Shown here: positions 34,613-46,191 of the stretch, in pieces | Layout of the letters: every line of letters begins with the position of its first letter | How positions within the stretch are numbered: the first letter of the stretch is position 1 | Source: Chlorocebus sabaeus | Taxonomy: Eukaryota; Chordata; Mammalia; Primates; Cercopithecidae | Length of the DNA: 64,000 nt | Assembly: GCF_047675955.1 (NCBI RefSeq) | Contig: NC_132923.1 | Coordinates: 90,703,137-90,767,136 of the forward strand | Reading direction: 5' to 3' | Position numbers and translations under genes: made by a program | Notes under the pieces: generated by a model | The model's input: the letters and a program-made list of their open reading frames with translations, nothing else | Told to the model about the DNA's origin: nothing | Databases searched by the model: none

Positions 34613-34960
34613 TTTTGTGTAGAAATGTTAAGATTGTAGAACAGAGAATCGCCTATAAGCGTCCTGGTTAGTCTTGCTATCAATTCGGGAATTGGGATTA
34701 TTCTGTAGCGAAGCTGGATAGAGGCCTCTCAAAGAGCCTCACCTTTGGTCTTTTGAGGATTTCCTATACACAACTAATTATAACTGATGCACAAAGGTTG
34801 TAGCTAGTGGTCTGTTAGCTCAGCACTTTAGTTTTGACATTGTTATTGTTTTCATTTTAGGAAAATGTAATAACTTCCTTTTTAAATTAATAGACAATTT
34901 TTTTAAATTGTTGGCTTTTGTTTTGTTGTTGTTCTTACCAAGACAAACTTCTGAGATTAT

Positions 34961-35271
34961 CTTTTTTTTTTTTTTTTTTTTGGAGACAGGGTCTCAGCTT
35001 TGTTGCTCAGGCTAGAGTACAGTGGCATGATCATGGCTCACTGCAGCCTCGACCTCCTGAGCTCAAATGATCCTTCCACCTCAGCCTCCCTAGTAGATGG
35101 GACTATAGGTGCTTGCCACAACACCCAGCTAAAGATTTAAAAATTATTTTTTGGTAGAGACAGGGTTTTGCCGTGTTGCCTAAGCTGGCCTTGAATTCCT
35201 GGGCTCAAGCGATCTGTCTGCCTCAGCCTCCCGAAATACTGGGATTACAGGCATAAGCCACTGCGCCCAGC
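34961..35271 (-). repeat. Old Alu (J type)
   Basis: Antisense, full length, diverged; flanks GA(G/A)AT(T/A)ATCTTT. Confidence 0.9.
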
Positions 35272-35541
35272 CTGAAATAATCTTTAGGGCAGCAACATCT
35301 CTTCCATAGATAATTAGAAAATGAAAAGTTTTGTATGGCAAAACATGAATATAGGAAAGTCTAGAAAAGTGGTTTTCAATTTTTTTTGGTCTCAGTACCC
35401 CTTTTAGACTTAAAAAATTAGAAGACCTCAAAGGGCTTCTCTTTAAGTGGATTATATCTATTGATATTTGTAGTATTAGAATAAAGCTGAGAAATTAAAA
35501 TATATTTAATTCATTAAAAAATAAAGCATTATACATGTGGC

Positions 35542-35653
35542 TTTTTTTTTTTTTTTGAGACAGGGTCTTGCTTTGTTGTTTAGGCTGGTCTTGAACTCCT
35601 GGTCTCAAGTGATCCTTCTGCCTCAGCATCCCTCTGTGCCACCATGCGTGGCA
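35542..35653 (-). repeat. Alu fragment within the hAT element
   Basis: About 110 bp of one Alu arm with its own T-run; inserted in the 35.4-36.6 kb hAT copy. Confidence 0.8.
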
Positions 35654-35677
35654 AACATATTTTAGCGTAACTTTTCT

Positions 35678-35985
35678 TTCTTTTTTTTTTTTTTGAGATG
35701 GAGTCTCCCTCTGTCACCCAGGCTGGAGTGTGGAGCGCAGTGGCACGATCTTGGCTCACTGCAAGCTCTGCCTCCCAGGTTCATGCCATTCTCCTGCCTC
35801 AGCCTCCCGAGTAGCTGGGACTACAGGCATGTGCCACCACGCCCGGCCAATTTTTTTTTGCATTTTTAGTAGAGACAGGGTTTCACCGTGTTAGCCAGGA
35901 TGGTCTCGATCTCCTGACCTTGTGATCCGCCTGCCTCGGCCTCCCAAAGTGCTGGGATTACAGGCGTGAGCCACCGCGCCCGGCC
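35678..35985 (-). repeat. AluY within the hAT element
   Basis: Target duplication TAG(C/T)GTAACTTTTCT at about 35663-35677 and 35986-36000. Confidence 0.93.
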
Positions 35986-36090
35986 TAGTGTAACTTTTCT
36001 AAATGAAAAAATAACTATATTTTCTAAAAGCGAAAAGAATTAGTGGGAAGAATGGCATTGACATCTTTACTATCCAGCTTCATAGAAGAC

Positions 36091-36382
36091 TTTTTTGGGT
36101 TTGTTTTTTTGAGACAGGGTCTCACTCTTTGGCCCAGATTGGAGTGCAGTGGCGTGATCTCAGCTCACCGCAACCTCCATCTCCCAGGCTCACGCAATTC
36201 TCCTGCCTCGGCCTCCTGAGTAGCTAGGATTATAGGCGCCCACCACCACGCCCAGCTAATTTTTGTGTCTTTAGTAGAGATGGGGTTTTATCGTGTTAGC
36301 CAGGCTGGTCTTGGAACTCCTGACCTCAAATGATCCACCTCCCAAAGTGCTGGGATTACAGGTGTGAGCCACCATGCCTGGC
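36091..36382 (-). repeat. Alu (S type) within the hAT element
   Basis: Flanks ATAGAAGAC on both sides (36082-36090 and about 36384-36392). Confidence 0.92.
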
Positions 36383-37182
36383 CAATAGAAGACATTTAAA
36401 TTCCCATGTCTGCTCCTGCATTGAGTCTATTGAGATATTACAGGTTATAACCTCTGGAAAACTCCACTGTACAGTTGTAAGAGAATGAGAATGAAAATGG
36501 CAAATAATGTCTTAGTGATACTATGAAAATAGTTCTGACCTCTTGGACCCTCTGAAGGGTCTTGGAAACTCTGGATCACATTTTGAGACCTACTAGTCTA
36601 GAAGTTAGACTACATAGTTTGGTGGACAACCTGGTAAAGTATCTTCTGACTTTGAAGCCAGACACAAAGGTGTTTTGAAGAAGCTTATTTGCTTACCGTG
36701 TCATACTTGGTATTTTCAACCTGGCACAATTTAGATTAAGTAACATTTTGGTGGAAAACTGGTACACTGGCCCTATGGTTGGGGAACATACCTGCTGAGA
36801 GCTACATTGAAGAAACAGGTCATCTGCCAGTTCATGATCCTTACTGTTAACAGGTTAAGCAGCCTTCTGTGGTTGAATTTTTATTTTTAACCCTACACAT
36901 TTGGATTCATCTTATATAAAGACTTCTCCTGTGTGTAGTAATATGTTGCTTTTATGATCTAGGTGTCAGTTTTTAATTATATTGTCGTTGTGGGACAAAT
37001 GCTTATATAATCAAATGATGTAAAAGCTATGCCAATTTTTTGTCTTCTTATTGAAAAAGATTAGTCATTGCTTTCATTTAATATAATGTATAGTGTATCC
37101 AACTATGTTTCACTAGAAGTATGGTGATTCTCTCATTTGATAATGCTTTTAAAATTTATTCTCATTGTTTTGATGCTGAATG

Positions 37183-37492
37183 CTTTTTTTTTTTTTTTTT
37201 TTTTTTTTGAGACGAAGTCTCGCTTTTGTCCCCCAGTCTGGAGTGCAATGACGCGATATCTGCTCACTGCAACCTCTGACTCCCAAGTTCAAGCAATTCT
37301 CGTGCCTTAGCCTCCTGAGTAGCTGGGATTACAGGTGCTTACCACCACGCCCAGCTAATTTTTTGTACTTTTAAGTAGAGATGGGGTTTCACCATGTTGG
37401 CCAGGCTGGTCTCGAACTTCTGACCTCAGGTGATCCACCTGCCTCGTCCTCCCAAAGTGCTGGGATTACAGGTATGAGCCACTGTGCCTGGC
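37183..37492 (-). repeat. Alu, first of a head-to-tail pair
   Basis: Shares the outer target GATGCTGAAT(G/A)CTTTT with the next Alu; the second copy begins in its 3' neighbour without unique DNA between. Confidence 0.9.
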
Positions 37493-37793
37493 TTTTTTTT
37501 TTTTTTTTTTTTGAGACGAAGTTTCACCCTTGTTGTCCAGGTTGGAGTGCAATGGCGTGATCTCAGCTCACCGCAACCTCTGCCTCCTGGGTTCCGGCAA
37601 TTCTCTTGCCTCAGGCTCCTGAGTAGCTGGGATTACAGACACGTGCCACCACGCCCAACTAATTTTGTATTTTTAGTAGAGATGGGGTTTCTCCATGTTG
37701 GTCAAGCTGGTCTCGAACTCCTGACCTCAGGTGTTCCGCCCGCCTGGGCCTTCCAGAGTGCTGGGATTACAGGTGTGAGCTACTGTGTCCAGC
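37493..37793 (-). repeat. Alu, second of the pair
   Basis: Follows directly; outer target duplication at about 37170 and 37794. Confidence 0.9.
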
Positions 37794-37929
37794 TGATGCT
37801 GAATACTTTTATATTTTTCTTAGAATGTAGAAAAGATAGGACATGTTTATGATTGCCATATTTAATAAGGTAGGTAGAAAAATATAAATGTATCTATGTG
37901 ATATGATATAATTTTTTATTGGTATTAAA

Positions 37930-38175
37930 GAGGGAGACAGCCTGAGTATAGTAGAAAGAAAACAGGCTTTGGAACTAGATAACATAGATTACAAAACTAG
38001 CCTTGCTTCTTATCCTGCCCAGTGTTATATGGGTAGTACTTTAACCTCTCTGTGCATTTGTTTTTTGTGAAATTGAACTAATACCTACCTTTGCAGACTT
38101 GTGGGGATTAAATGTACCATATCAATATCTGGTACAGTATTTGACATATAGTGTGTACCCAATAAGTGTAGTTTG
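37930..38175 (+). repeat. MIR SINE
   Basis: GTATAGTAGAAAGAAAACAGGC ... TTAACCTCTCTGTGCATTTG ... GGGGATTAAATG ... CAATAAGTG. Confidence 0.85.
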
Positions 38176-38467
38176 TATTTAGAGCTTCTTATTGATAACA
38201 TGTAACTATTCCATATCTACCTCTTTGGGTACTCTTGCAGTCAAAACCTTTGAACTATTTTGCCCCATTCTTTTCTTCCTTCCCAGTGTTTACTGGGGCC
38301 ACATTTTATCCATTTTGTTTTTTGGAAGTGTTCTCTAGGGTCTTTTCTAGTTATAACATTTCACGAGTCTGTGGAAATGTCAACCCAAGTCATCTTTTCC
38401 TTTTAGTTTCTGTTGCCTCTTGTCCAGTTCCTCAATACCTCACTTTAGAAATGATTTGTAATGAAGG

Positions 38468-38690
38468 TAATAGTTGCTAACATTTGTTGAACAATTATTA
38501 TAGTCCAAGTACTATGTTAAATGATTTTATGTGTTTTCTTTTAGCCACATAACAACCTTATAAAATTGGCGCTATTATTATCCCACTCTACAGACAGGAA
38601 ACTGAGACTTAGGTTTAGTAACTTACCAAGTAGCAGAGCAGGTCTGTCTGCCTAACTAAAGCCCGGGTTCTTAACCAGTACCTCCTAACT
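38468..38690 (-). repeat. MIR SINE, antisense
   Basis: ACAACCTTATAAAATTGGCG, CTACAGACAGGAAACTGAGAC and GCAGAGCAGG are the reverse of the MIR core. Confidence 0.85.
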
Positions 38691-38699
38691 GGTTGCTCT

Positions 38700-39465
38700 G
38701 TTTCTGATTTCTTCTTCCCCTCACTGTAAGTTTGTCCTGAATTCTTCAGCCAGGTTAGTTCTACTGAAATGTTATTTTCATTGTTTTACTGTTCTTCTCA
38801 AAAATAATCAGCAGCTCTTAATTTCTTTTAAGTAGAGATCATATTCTTAAACTTTAGTAATATGGCACCAATTTATATATTTATAACTTATTAGTAATTT
38901 TCTATTCATACTTATAGTCGAGTTCCTTCTAACCCTATACCCTGATTGCTCATTCCTATCTCAAGCTTTTGCTTAACCTGCTTCCTATGTAGAATATACC
39001 CCTCCCACCCCATCTTTAAATCAAGATCCTGTCTGAGTCCCCCTTTCTTCTTAAAACCTTCTCCAAAAATTCTAGCACTGTACCCCTTTGTATGTAGGGC
39101 TCTCTCTGTTATTTTGACATGGTATCGTGTTATATTATGATACTTAATTATTTCATAAATATAATTCACCTCCCTAACCAGATAAGTTTCTTGAGGCCAG
39201 GCCGTTGTATTTCCATTGTATCTTTTTTTCTTTTTTTTTTTTTTGAGACAGGGTCTCATTTTGTCACTGAGGGGTGCAGTGGCGCACTGCAGCCTAAACT
39301 CTTGGGCATGGGTGATCCTCCCACCTCAGGCTCCTGATTAACTGGGACTACAGGCATGTGCCACCATGCCCAGCTTGTATCTATTTTCCCTAAACATCCA
39401 GTGCCCAAGTATTTTGTTAATTTTAGGCCCATGGATCCAACTAGCTTCATTTTGTGACTTAAGCT
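38700..39465 (+). repeat. L2 LINE, diverged, split by an Alu arm
   Basis: Scattered L2 3' matches (ACCTTCTCCAAAAATTCTAGC, TTTCTTGAGGCCAGG) continue on both sides of the Alu arm at 39229. Confidence 0.6.
39229..39374 (-). repeat. Alu left-arm fragment
   Basis: Monomer-length, flanked by TTGTATCT on both sides; interrupts an L2. Confidence 0.82.
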
Positions 39466-39647
39466 TTAAAATGTTAATATTATTTATTATCAGCATGTGA
39501 CCTCTAAACTTATGAAGATAATTGGCTGGACACTTATTGTAACAAAGGGAGTAATGAAAAAAAATGCAATGCTTAATGTTATTAGCAAGATTTATATGGT
39601 TTTGAGTAAAAGTTGTTTTTGAAACTTTGAACAACTAGAAATGAGTA

Positions 39648-39956
39648 GGCAGGGCACGGTGGCTCACACCTGTAATCCCAGCACATTGAGGTGCCGAGGC
39701 GGGTGGATCACTTGAGGTCAGGAGTTCGAGACCATCCTGGCCAACATGGTGAAACCCCATCTCTACTAAAAAGAAAAAAATTTGCCAGGCGTGGTGGCGT
39801 GCGCCTGTAGTCCCAGCTACTCAGGAGGCTGTAGTCCCAGCTACTCAGGAGGCTGAGGCAGGAGAATCGCTTGAACCCTGGAGGCAGAGGTTGTAGCGAA
39901 CTGAGATCGCGCCATTGCACTCCAGCCTGGGCGTCAGAGCGAGACTCTATCTCAAA
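39648..39956 (+). repeat. Alu with 24-bp internal tandem duplication
   Basis: The motif CTGTAGTCCCAGCTACTCAG occurs twice in tandem at about 39806-39853; flanks AGAAATGAGTA. Confidence 0.9.
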
Positions 39957-40208
39957 GAAGAAATGAGTAATAAGTTTTTCACAGTGTATTGGGTTAGTTT
40001 TACATAGCACAGGGCCAAATGGAGAGTTTTAAGTTATCCAGTGTGTTATTATACCAATTAATTTTACCATGTGTAAGACTTGATTTTTAACAAGGTAAAG
40101 TGAGCCATCAAGCCTTATTAAAGATCAGTTTCCACATTGCTTGCCCATATATGTTGTATGTATTGTTCCTTGTGCATATTTGTAAATTCACATAAAGTAA
40201 AAGTTGTT

Positions 40209-40364
40209 TTCTTTCTTTCTTTCTTTCTTTTTTTTTGAGACAGGGTCTTGCTCTGTTGCCCAGGCTGGAGTGCAGTGGCGTGATCACAACTTACGGCAGC
40301 CTTCGCACCTCAGCCTCCCAAGTATATGGGGCTACAAGCATGCACCACCACACCTGGCTGATTT
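40209..40364 (-). repeat. Alu left-arm fragment with (TTTC)n tail
   Basis: Monomer-length antisense copy; microsatellite-like tail at 40209-40230. Confidence 0.82.
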
Positions 40365-40670
40365 TTAAAGTTCGTTATTTTAATAAAAGAGACAGTAGGC
40401 TATGTCCAACCTGCCAAATCATACCGTTTTGCGTGTCCCATATCAGTATGAAAACTGCCCTATGACTTGGTACTGATGAACCAACACAAAGCCAAAGTTA
40501 ATACCATCTACCCTTATCCATACTTGGACTTCCTGTCTCATGTTCTGTTTGTGGGCCAGATTGCCTGTCCTTACCTGAGGATATGCAACAACAAATCCAG
40601 AGCATGCAGCTGTGTAATCTTAAATATTGTGATAGTTTTTATTTATTAACTATTTATTTTTAAATATTTA

Positions 40671-40826
40671 TTTTTTTTTAAATAGAGATAGAGTTTTTCC
40701 AGGTTGCCCAGGCTGGTTTTGAACTCCTGGGCTCAAGCAATCCTTCCACCTCAGCCTCCCAAGCAATCCTTCCACCTCAGCCTCCCAAAATGCTGGAATT
40801 ACAGATGTGAGCCACCGTGCCCAGCC
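40671..40826 (-). repeat. Alu fragment with 26-bp tandem duplication
   Basis: AGCAATCCTTCCACCTCAGC occurs twice in tandem at about 40736-40787. Confidence 0.8.
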
Positions 40827-41119
40827 AGTATTTGTTTTTAAACTTAAGAAAAATTCAATTATGAATCAAAATTAAAAATCTGAATGAAAATTGCTTTGAA
40901 AAAGGTCTTGCTGAAAGGAATTGTTGTGCTGGAAATATATTGCTTTAGATTCTGTTCTTACATGTGTATTAGGCTTTTTTTTTCCATAGAGGATAGAGTG
41001 ACCTTTCTACAACAGGGTCACTCAATATGGTCTAATTTATGTTGAACTGCTAATAGACATTTATAGAATTAGCCACAACCTTTTTTTCTGATGTTCTGGG
41101 ATGTATTTTATAAAATATT

Positions 41120-41640
41120 TAATTCATATGTTTTCAGCTGTAAGCAACAGAACTAATTCAAAATGGCTTTAAAAATAATAAATTTTATCTTCTCATTTAA
41201 TAGAGTTAGTTGATTTCAGGAGTTCAACAATGTCAGTAAAAACCCCGTATTTGCTTAGCCATATATTGCTCAATTCTGCCATCCTTGGGACTGGCTTCAT
41301 CCTCAGACTAGTAGCAAAATGGTTGCAGTGATTCCAGGCATCATATCCATAAACAACAACTTCTAAAAGAAGAGGAAAAATATCTCTTCCCGTGCCACTG
41401 TTTTTGGATAGAGGAAACTGTCTTCAAAAACCTCTAGCAAACTTCTTTCCCATTTTTTTTGGCCAGAATTGGGTCATAGGCTAGTTCCTGAACCAGTCAC
41501 CAGTAAATACCCTTAGGTTAATCACGTTTCTCAATCTGGAATGGTGTTGGCTTCTACTGAGGTATATAGTTGTATTGGGGAGAGATTCTGTTAAAGAGGA
41601 AGCGGGAGAGAATTAATGCTAGGAAATTAATTTGGAAAAC
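41120..41640 (+). repeat. Ancient dispersed repeat, family not named
   Basis: TTTTCAGCTGTAAGCAACAGAAC ... GGACTGGCTTCATCC ... GCAAAATGGTTGCAG ... CCTGAACCAGTCACC. A similar layout occurs at 15265-15480 and 47055-47390. Confidence 0.45.
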
Positions 41641-41748
41641 CATAACTCTTCAATGTTACTGTCTTTGTCAATAAACAGTATTAGCAAGTTATTTTTTACT
41701 TTTTCAGAGTTAAAATCTAGCTATGGGAAATGCATTTTCATTTTCTGT

Positions 41749-42036
41749 TTTTTTTTGAGATGGAGTCTTGCTCTGTCGCCAGGCTGAAATGCAGTGGCGC
41801 CATCTCAGCTCACTGCAACCTCCACCTCCTGGGTTTGAGCAATTCTCTTGCCTCAGCCTCCTGATCGGCTGGGATTACAGGCACCCACCACCATGCCTGG
41901 CTAATTTTTTAATTTTTAATAGAGACGCGGTTTCACCATGTTGGTCAGGATGGTCTCGATCTCTTGACCTTGTAATCCACCCACCTTGGCCTCCCAAAGT
42001 ACTGGGATTACAGGCGTGAGCCACTGTGCCCAGCCA
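41749..42036 (-). repeat. Alu
   Basis: Antisense; flanks CATTTTCATTTTCT on both sides (about 41734 and 42037). Confidence 0.92.
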
Positions 42037-42326
42037 CATTTTCATTTTCTAAGTTGGACTTCATATTAACTTCATTGAGTTAATGTAAGATAGACCTTTT
42101 TCTGTCGTGTTAGTTGCTTACTAGAAGATAAGGAAGCTGACATTTCTGGTTGACAGTTAACTAATTTGAGGAATATAGGCATTGGAATAGAGTGTTAGTA
42201 TAGCAAGTAAATGGGTGTAAGAGAACATTTTGCAAAACTATACATTTAAAATTCTGAAGTTCAGTAACTTAAGTAAACTTGGGACCTATGGAATGATTTA
42301 TGATAGAAAGCTAACTGAAAAATTAG

Positions 42327-42531
42327 GAGCCGTCAAGCCTGGGCAACATGGAGAAACCCCGTCTTTACAAAAAATGCAAAAATTAGCTGTGCGTGGTGGT
42401 GCACTTTTATAGTCCCAGCTACTTGGGAGGCTGAGGTGGGAGGATCACTTGAGCCCTGGAAGTCGAGGCTGCACTGAGCTGTGATTATACCACTGCACTC
42501 CAGCCTGGGTGACAGGGCAAGACCCTGTCTC

Positions 42532-42560
<29 letters not shown>
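42327..42560 (+). repeat. Alu, head-truncated
   Basis: Begins at CAAGCCTGGGCAACATGG, lacking the first third; 28-base A-run tail. Confidence 0.85.
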
Positions 42561-42562
<2 letters not shown>

Positions 42563-42695
42563 AGTTGGGTACAGTGGGATGTACCTGTAGCCTCAGCTTA
42601 CTTGCAAGGCCAAGATGGGAGTTTTGCTTGAAACCAAGAGTTAAAGATCAACCTGGGGAACATAGTGAGATTATCTCAAAAAAAAAAAAAAAATT
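42561..42695 (+). repeat. FLAM-like Alu monomer
   Basis: A single diverged left-arm monomer with its own A-tail, directly behind the previous tail. Confidence 0.75.
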
Positions 42696-42787
42696 GGAAT
42701 ACTACTTTAAAGTAACCTATCGATTATATCTTTCAATTAAAATGTATGATGTGCCTAAGTATGGATTTTTCTCAGTATGTTGGAAAT

Positions 42788-43045
42788 CTAGAGGCAGTAT
42801 AGTGGAGTAGTTAAGAGAGGAGTCTCTGGAATCAGAATGCCTGTATTCAGATTGTGCCTCTGCCACTTCTTAACATGTGTCCTTTGGCCATTTACTTATC
42901 TTTTCTGTGTTGTGGTTTCCTCACCCAAAAAGTAGGGTGATAATGGTCATTCAATAGGGTTATGAGGATTTAGGAGATTAATAACTGTCAAGTACTTAGT
43001 GTGGTACTTGGAACATAGTAAACACCTGTAAATTTTTTTGTTTGT
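42788..43045 (+). repeat. MIR SINE
   Basis: GGCAGTATAGTGGAGTAGTTAAGAG ... TGCCTCTGCCACTTCTTAAC ... ACATAGTAAACACC; near full length. Confidence 0.88.
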
Positions 43046-43057
43046 GTGTTAATTCAT

Positions 43058-44045
43058 ATTTTTCAACAAATATTTGACTGCCAGGCACTATTCTAAGTGT
43101 AGTAACGAACAAAACAGCAAAAATGCTTCATGGACTCTAAATTTCTAAGGGAGTGAAGAGAGCAGAGAATAAACAAATTCATAAGTAAAATACATAATGA
43201 TGGTGATAAATGCTGTGGAGAAAGAAACAGAGGATAAAAATAGAGTACGGGATGAGAGATCTGCTATTTTAAATAGGAGGCCAGGGAGGGCCTGACCTAA
43301 AGGAATGAGGGAGCAGGTCATACGGAAATAACAGGTGTGAGGATGGGGGTTCCAGGTAGAGGATATCAGATGACCTACCCTGAGGCAGGAGCATCACTGT
43401 GATGTATTCAGGGATCATCTAGGAGGCCAGTGTGACTAGAATGGAATGAGGGGAAAGCAGTAAAAAAAGAAGACAAATGGCCAGGCGTGGTGGCTAATGC
43501 CTGTAATACCGGCACTTTGAGAAGTTGAGGTGGGCAGATCACCTGAGGTCAGGAGTTTGAGACCAGCCTGGCCAACGTGACAAAACCCTGTATCTACTAA
43601 TAATATAAAAATTAGCTGGGTGTGGTTGTGGGTGCCCATAATCTCAGGTACTTGGGAGGCTGAGACAGGGAACCCGGGAGGCAGAGGTTGCAGTGAGCTG
43701 AGATTGTGCCACTGCATTCCAGCCTGGGTGGTAGAGCGAGACTGCATCTCAAAAAAAAAAAAAAGTAATGTTATGGGTGGTGAGGCTTTGCCACCATGTA
43801 TGCCATTGTAAGCCATTGTAAGAATTTTGGCTTTTAAAACTTGTATGAGATGAGAAGCCATCAAAGTGTATTGAACAGTGATGTACTATGATTCTTGGCT
43901 TAAAGAATCATTCTAGCTGCTGGTGGAAAGAGGGAAAGGTGGAATTAGAGAAACTGGTTAGGAGGCTATTGCAACAATCAAGCTGAGGGATGATGGTGGC
44001 TTGGACAAGGGTAGAAGCTGTGAGGTTGTAAAAAGTGGTTGTGTT
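43058..44045 (-). repeat. L2 LINE, antisense, split by an Alu
   Basis: CAACAAATATTTGACTGCCAGGC ... GGAGGCCAGTGTGACTAGAATG | Alu | GAAGCCATCAAAG ... GGTTAGGAGGCTATTGCAACAATC. Confidence 0.85.
43479..43764 (+). repeat. Alu inside an L2 copy
   Basis: Sense Alu with a 12-bp deletion near the second-arm GCAGGAGAATCGC; splits L2 at 43058-44045. Confidence 0.9.
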
Positions 44046-44217
44046 CCAAATGTTACTAGTTATATAGCTTGTCATTTCCATACTGACTTACTTTATTTTC
44101 TAATTTCTTAGCTTTGTATTTCTCCATATGCTATATATGCTTTAATAATTAATAAGTTTAACTTTTAAAATAATGCCAAAGCTATTTATATATATTTTGA
44201 TGTATTTTTTCTATGTG

Positions 44218-44218
<1 letters not shown>

Positions 44219-44248
<30 letters not shown>

Positions 44249-44537
44249 GTGACTGGGTCTTGCTCTGTTGCTCAGGCTGGAGTGCAGTGGCACCAACAGC
44301 TAACTGTAGCCTTGACCTCCTGGGCTCAAGTGGTCTTCCCACCTTAGCCTTCTAAGTAGCTGGGACTGACTACAGGCGTGCACTACCACACCTGGCTAAT
44401 TAAAACAATTTTTTTTTTTGTAGAGACAGGATCTTGCTCTGTTGTCCAGACTGGCCTTGAACTCCTGGCCTCAGGCACTTCCCTTACTCTGGGCTCACAA
44501 GTCCTGGGGTTACAGGCCTGAGCCATTAAGCCTGGCC
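44219..44537 (-). repeat. Old Alu (J type)
   Basis: 28-base T-run; diverged body. Confidence 0.9.
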
Positions 44538-44680
44538 TATCTCTCTCTCTGTTTGTTTGTTTGTTTGTTTCTTTCTTTCTCCTTCCTTCCTTCCTTCCTT
44601 CCTTCCTTCCTTCCTTCTTTCCTTCCTTTCTTTCTTTGTTTCCTTTGTTTCCTTTGTTTTCTTTCTCTTTCTTCTTTCTC
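44538..44680 (+). repeat. Pyrimidine-rich (TTCC)n / (TTTC)n microsatellite
   Basis: CTCTCTCT, (GTTT)4, (TTTC), about eleven CCTT units, then CTTTGTTTC units. It is probably the expanded tail of the Alu arm that follows. Confidence 0.9.
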
Positions 44681-44835
44681 AGGTTTCACTCTGTTGCTCA
44701 GGCTGGAGTGCAGTGGCATGATCTTGGTTCACTGCAGCCTCAATCTCCCAAGCTCAAACAATCCTCCTACCTCAGCCTCCCGAGTAGCTGGGACTACAAG
44801 TGTGTGCCACCATACCCAGCTAATTTTCCTCTTTT
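44681..44835 (-). repeat. Alu left-arm fragment
   Basis: Antisense arm following the microsatellite; ends at CCAGCTAATTTTCCTC. Confidence 0.82.
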
Positions 44836-44978
44836 TTGAAGTGTTAAGTGATTCAGATCTCTGACATCCAGTTGCCAAGCAACAGTATATGTGGCCTTGG
44901 TTGTTTGATGAAAGCTTGCTCATGAGTTACTTTTTAAATAAACATTAGTTGATAAATTTAGATTGTACTATAATTTAC

Positions 44979-45270
44979 TTTTTTTTTTTGGAGACAGGAT
45001 CTTGCTGTCACTTAGACTGGAGTGCAGTAGCACAAACATGACTCACTGTAGCCTTGACCTCCTGGGCTCAAGTGATCCTCCTGCCCCAGCCTCCTGAGTA
45101 GCTAGGACTATAGGTGCGTGCCACCATACCTGGCTAATTTTTTGACTTTTTTGTTGGGATGAGGTCTTACTGTGTTGCCCATGCTGGTTTTGAACTCCTG
45201 AGCTCAAACGGTCCTCCTGCCTTGGCCTCCCGAAGTGCTGGGATTATAGATGTGAGCCACCACACCCAGC
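44979..45270 (-). repeat. Old Alu (J type)
   Basis: Antisense; flanks (A/C)AATTTACTTT. Confidence 0.9.
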
Positions 45271-45494
45271 CAATTTACTTTCAGAAGTAACTTTGGAAGA
45301 GAAAATTTCCTGATGTTCTTAGTTTTTTTGCTGAGCTGTGAAGGGGAGAAGAAACTAAAGAGAATGAAGCCATGCCATACATGTTTCATTTTACTTTATG
45401 TGCTGAAGTTCTTGCTTTCTGAGAATAATTAATACAGATGTATGTTATTTTCTTTTTGGTGTAATGTTTAAGTGCTTGAGTATAGATATTGATA

Positions 45495-45715
45495 TAAAAT
45501 GGGTGAAGTATCTGTGTTTAAGAGCTCCAGACTCAGGTTGTTGGGATTTCCTATTCTAGCCCTACCTGTTTCTAGTTTGTGACCTTGGACAGTTTTCTAA
45601 TCTGTATAGCATAGAAAAGAATATTAATCCTACTGTAGGATTATTGTGAGAACTATATGAAATAGTACACATAAGACACTTAGGGCAGGTATCTATTGTT
45701 CTTGTTATTTTCATT
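45495..45715 (+). repeat. MIR SINE
   Basis: GAGCTCCAGACTCAGG ... GTGACCTTGGACAGTTTTC ... GGATTATTGTGAG; diverged. Confidence 0.75.
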
Positions 45716-45750
45716 ATTTATTTATTTAAAACAAAATTTATTTATTTAAA

Positions 45751-45900
45751 ACAAAAAATTTTTTTTTTATTTTGAGATAGAATCTTGCTCTGTCACCCAG
45801 GCTGGAGTGCAGTGGTGTGATCTCTGCTCACTGCAATCTCTGCCTCCTGGGTTCAAGTGATTCTTCTGCCTCACCCTCCCCAGTAGCCGGGACTGCAAAA
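45751..45900 (-). repeat. Alu arm
   Basis: Truncated at CAGTAGCCGGGACTGCA, abutting the next Alu. Confidence 0.82.
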
Positions 45901-45907
45901 GCATGTT

Positions 45908-46191
45908 TTTAAAAAAGAGATAAGGTCTCCCAGGCTAGCCTGCAGTGCCCTGATCATAGCTCACTGCAACGTTGAGCTAGGTTTAAGGGATCCTCCTCCC
46001 TCAGCCTCTCAAGTAGCTAAGACTACAAGTATGCACTACCACGCCTGGCTGCTTTTTTTTTTTTTTAATTTTTGTAGAGACGGCATCTCACTATGTTTCC
46101 CAGGATGGTCTCAAACTCCTGTCCTCAAGTGATCTTCCTGCCTCAGGCTCCCAAAGCAGTGGGATTATAGGCATGAGCCACTGTGCCTGGC
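45908..46191 (-). repeat. Old Alu
   Basis: Antisense diverged copy directly after the truncated arm. Confidence 0.87.

Larger units (their letters stand above)
35367..36595 (+). repeat. hAT-Charlie DNA transposon copy with three nested Alus
   Basis: Left end AAGTGGTTTTCAATTTTTTTTGG, right end TTTTGAGACCTACTA (inverted ends). Perfect 8-bp target duplication GTCTAGAA at 35359-35366 and 36596-36603. The interior reads TATATCTATTGATATTTG and similar. No transposase frame is present: non-autonomous or decayed. Confidence 0.88.

Noticed and set aside
44538..44864. Ser/Phe/Leu-rich 140-codon frame
   Set aside because: Translation of the (TTCC)n microsatellite and an Alu arm.
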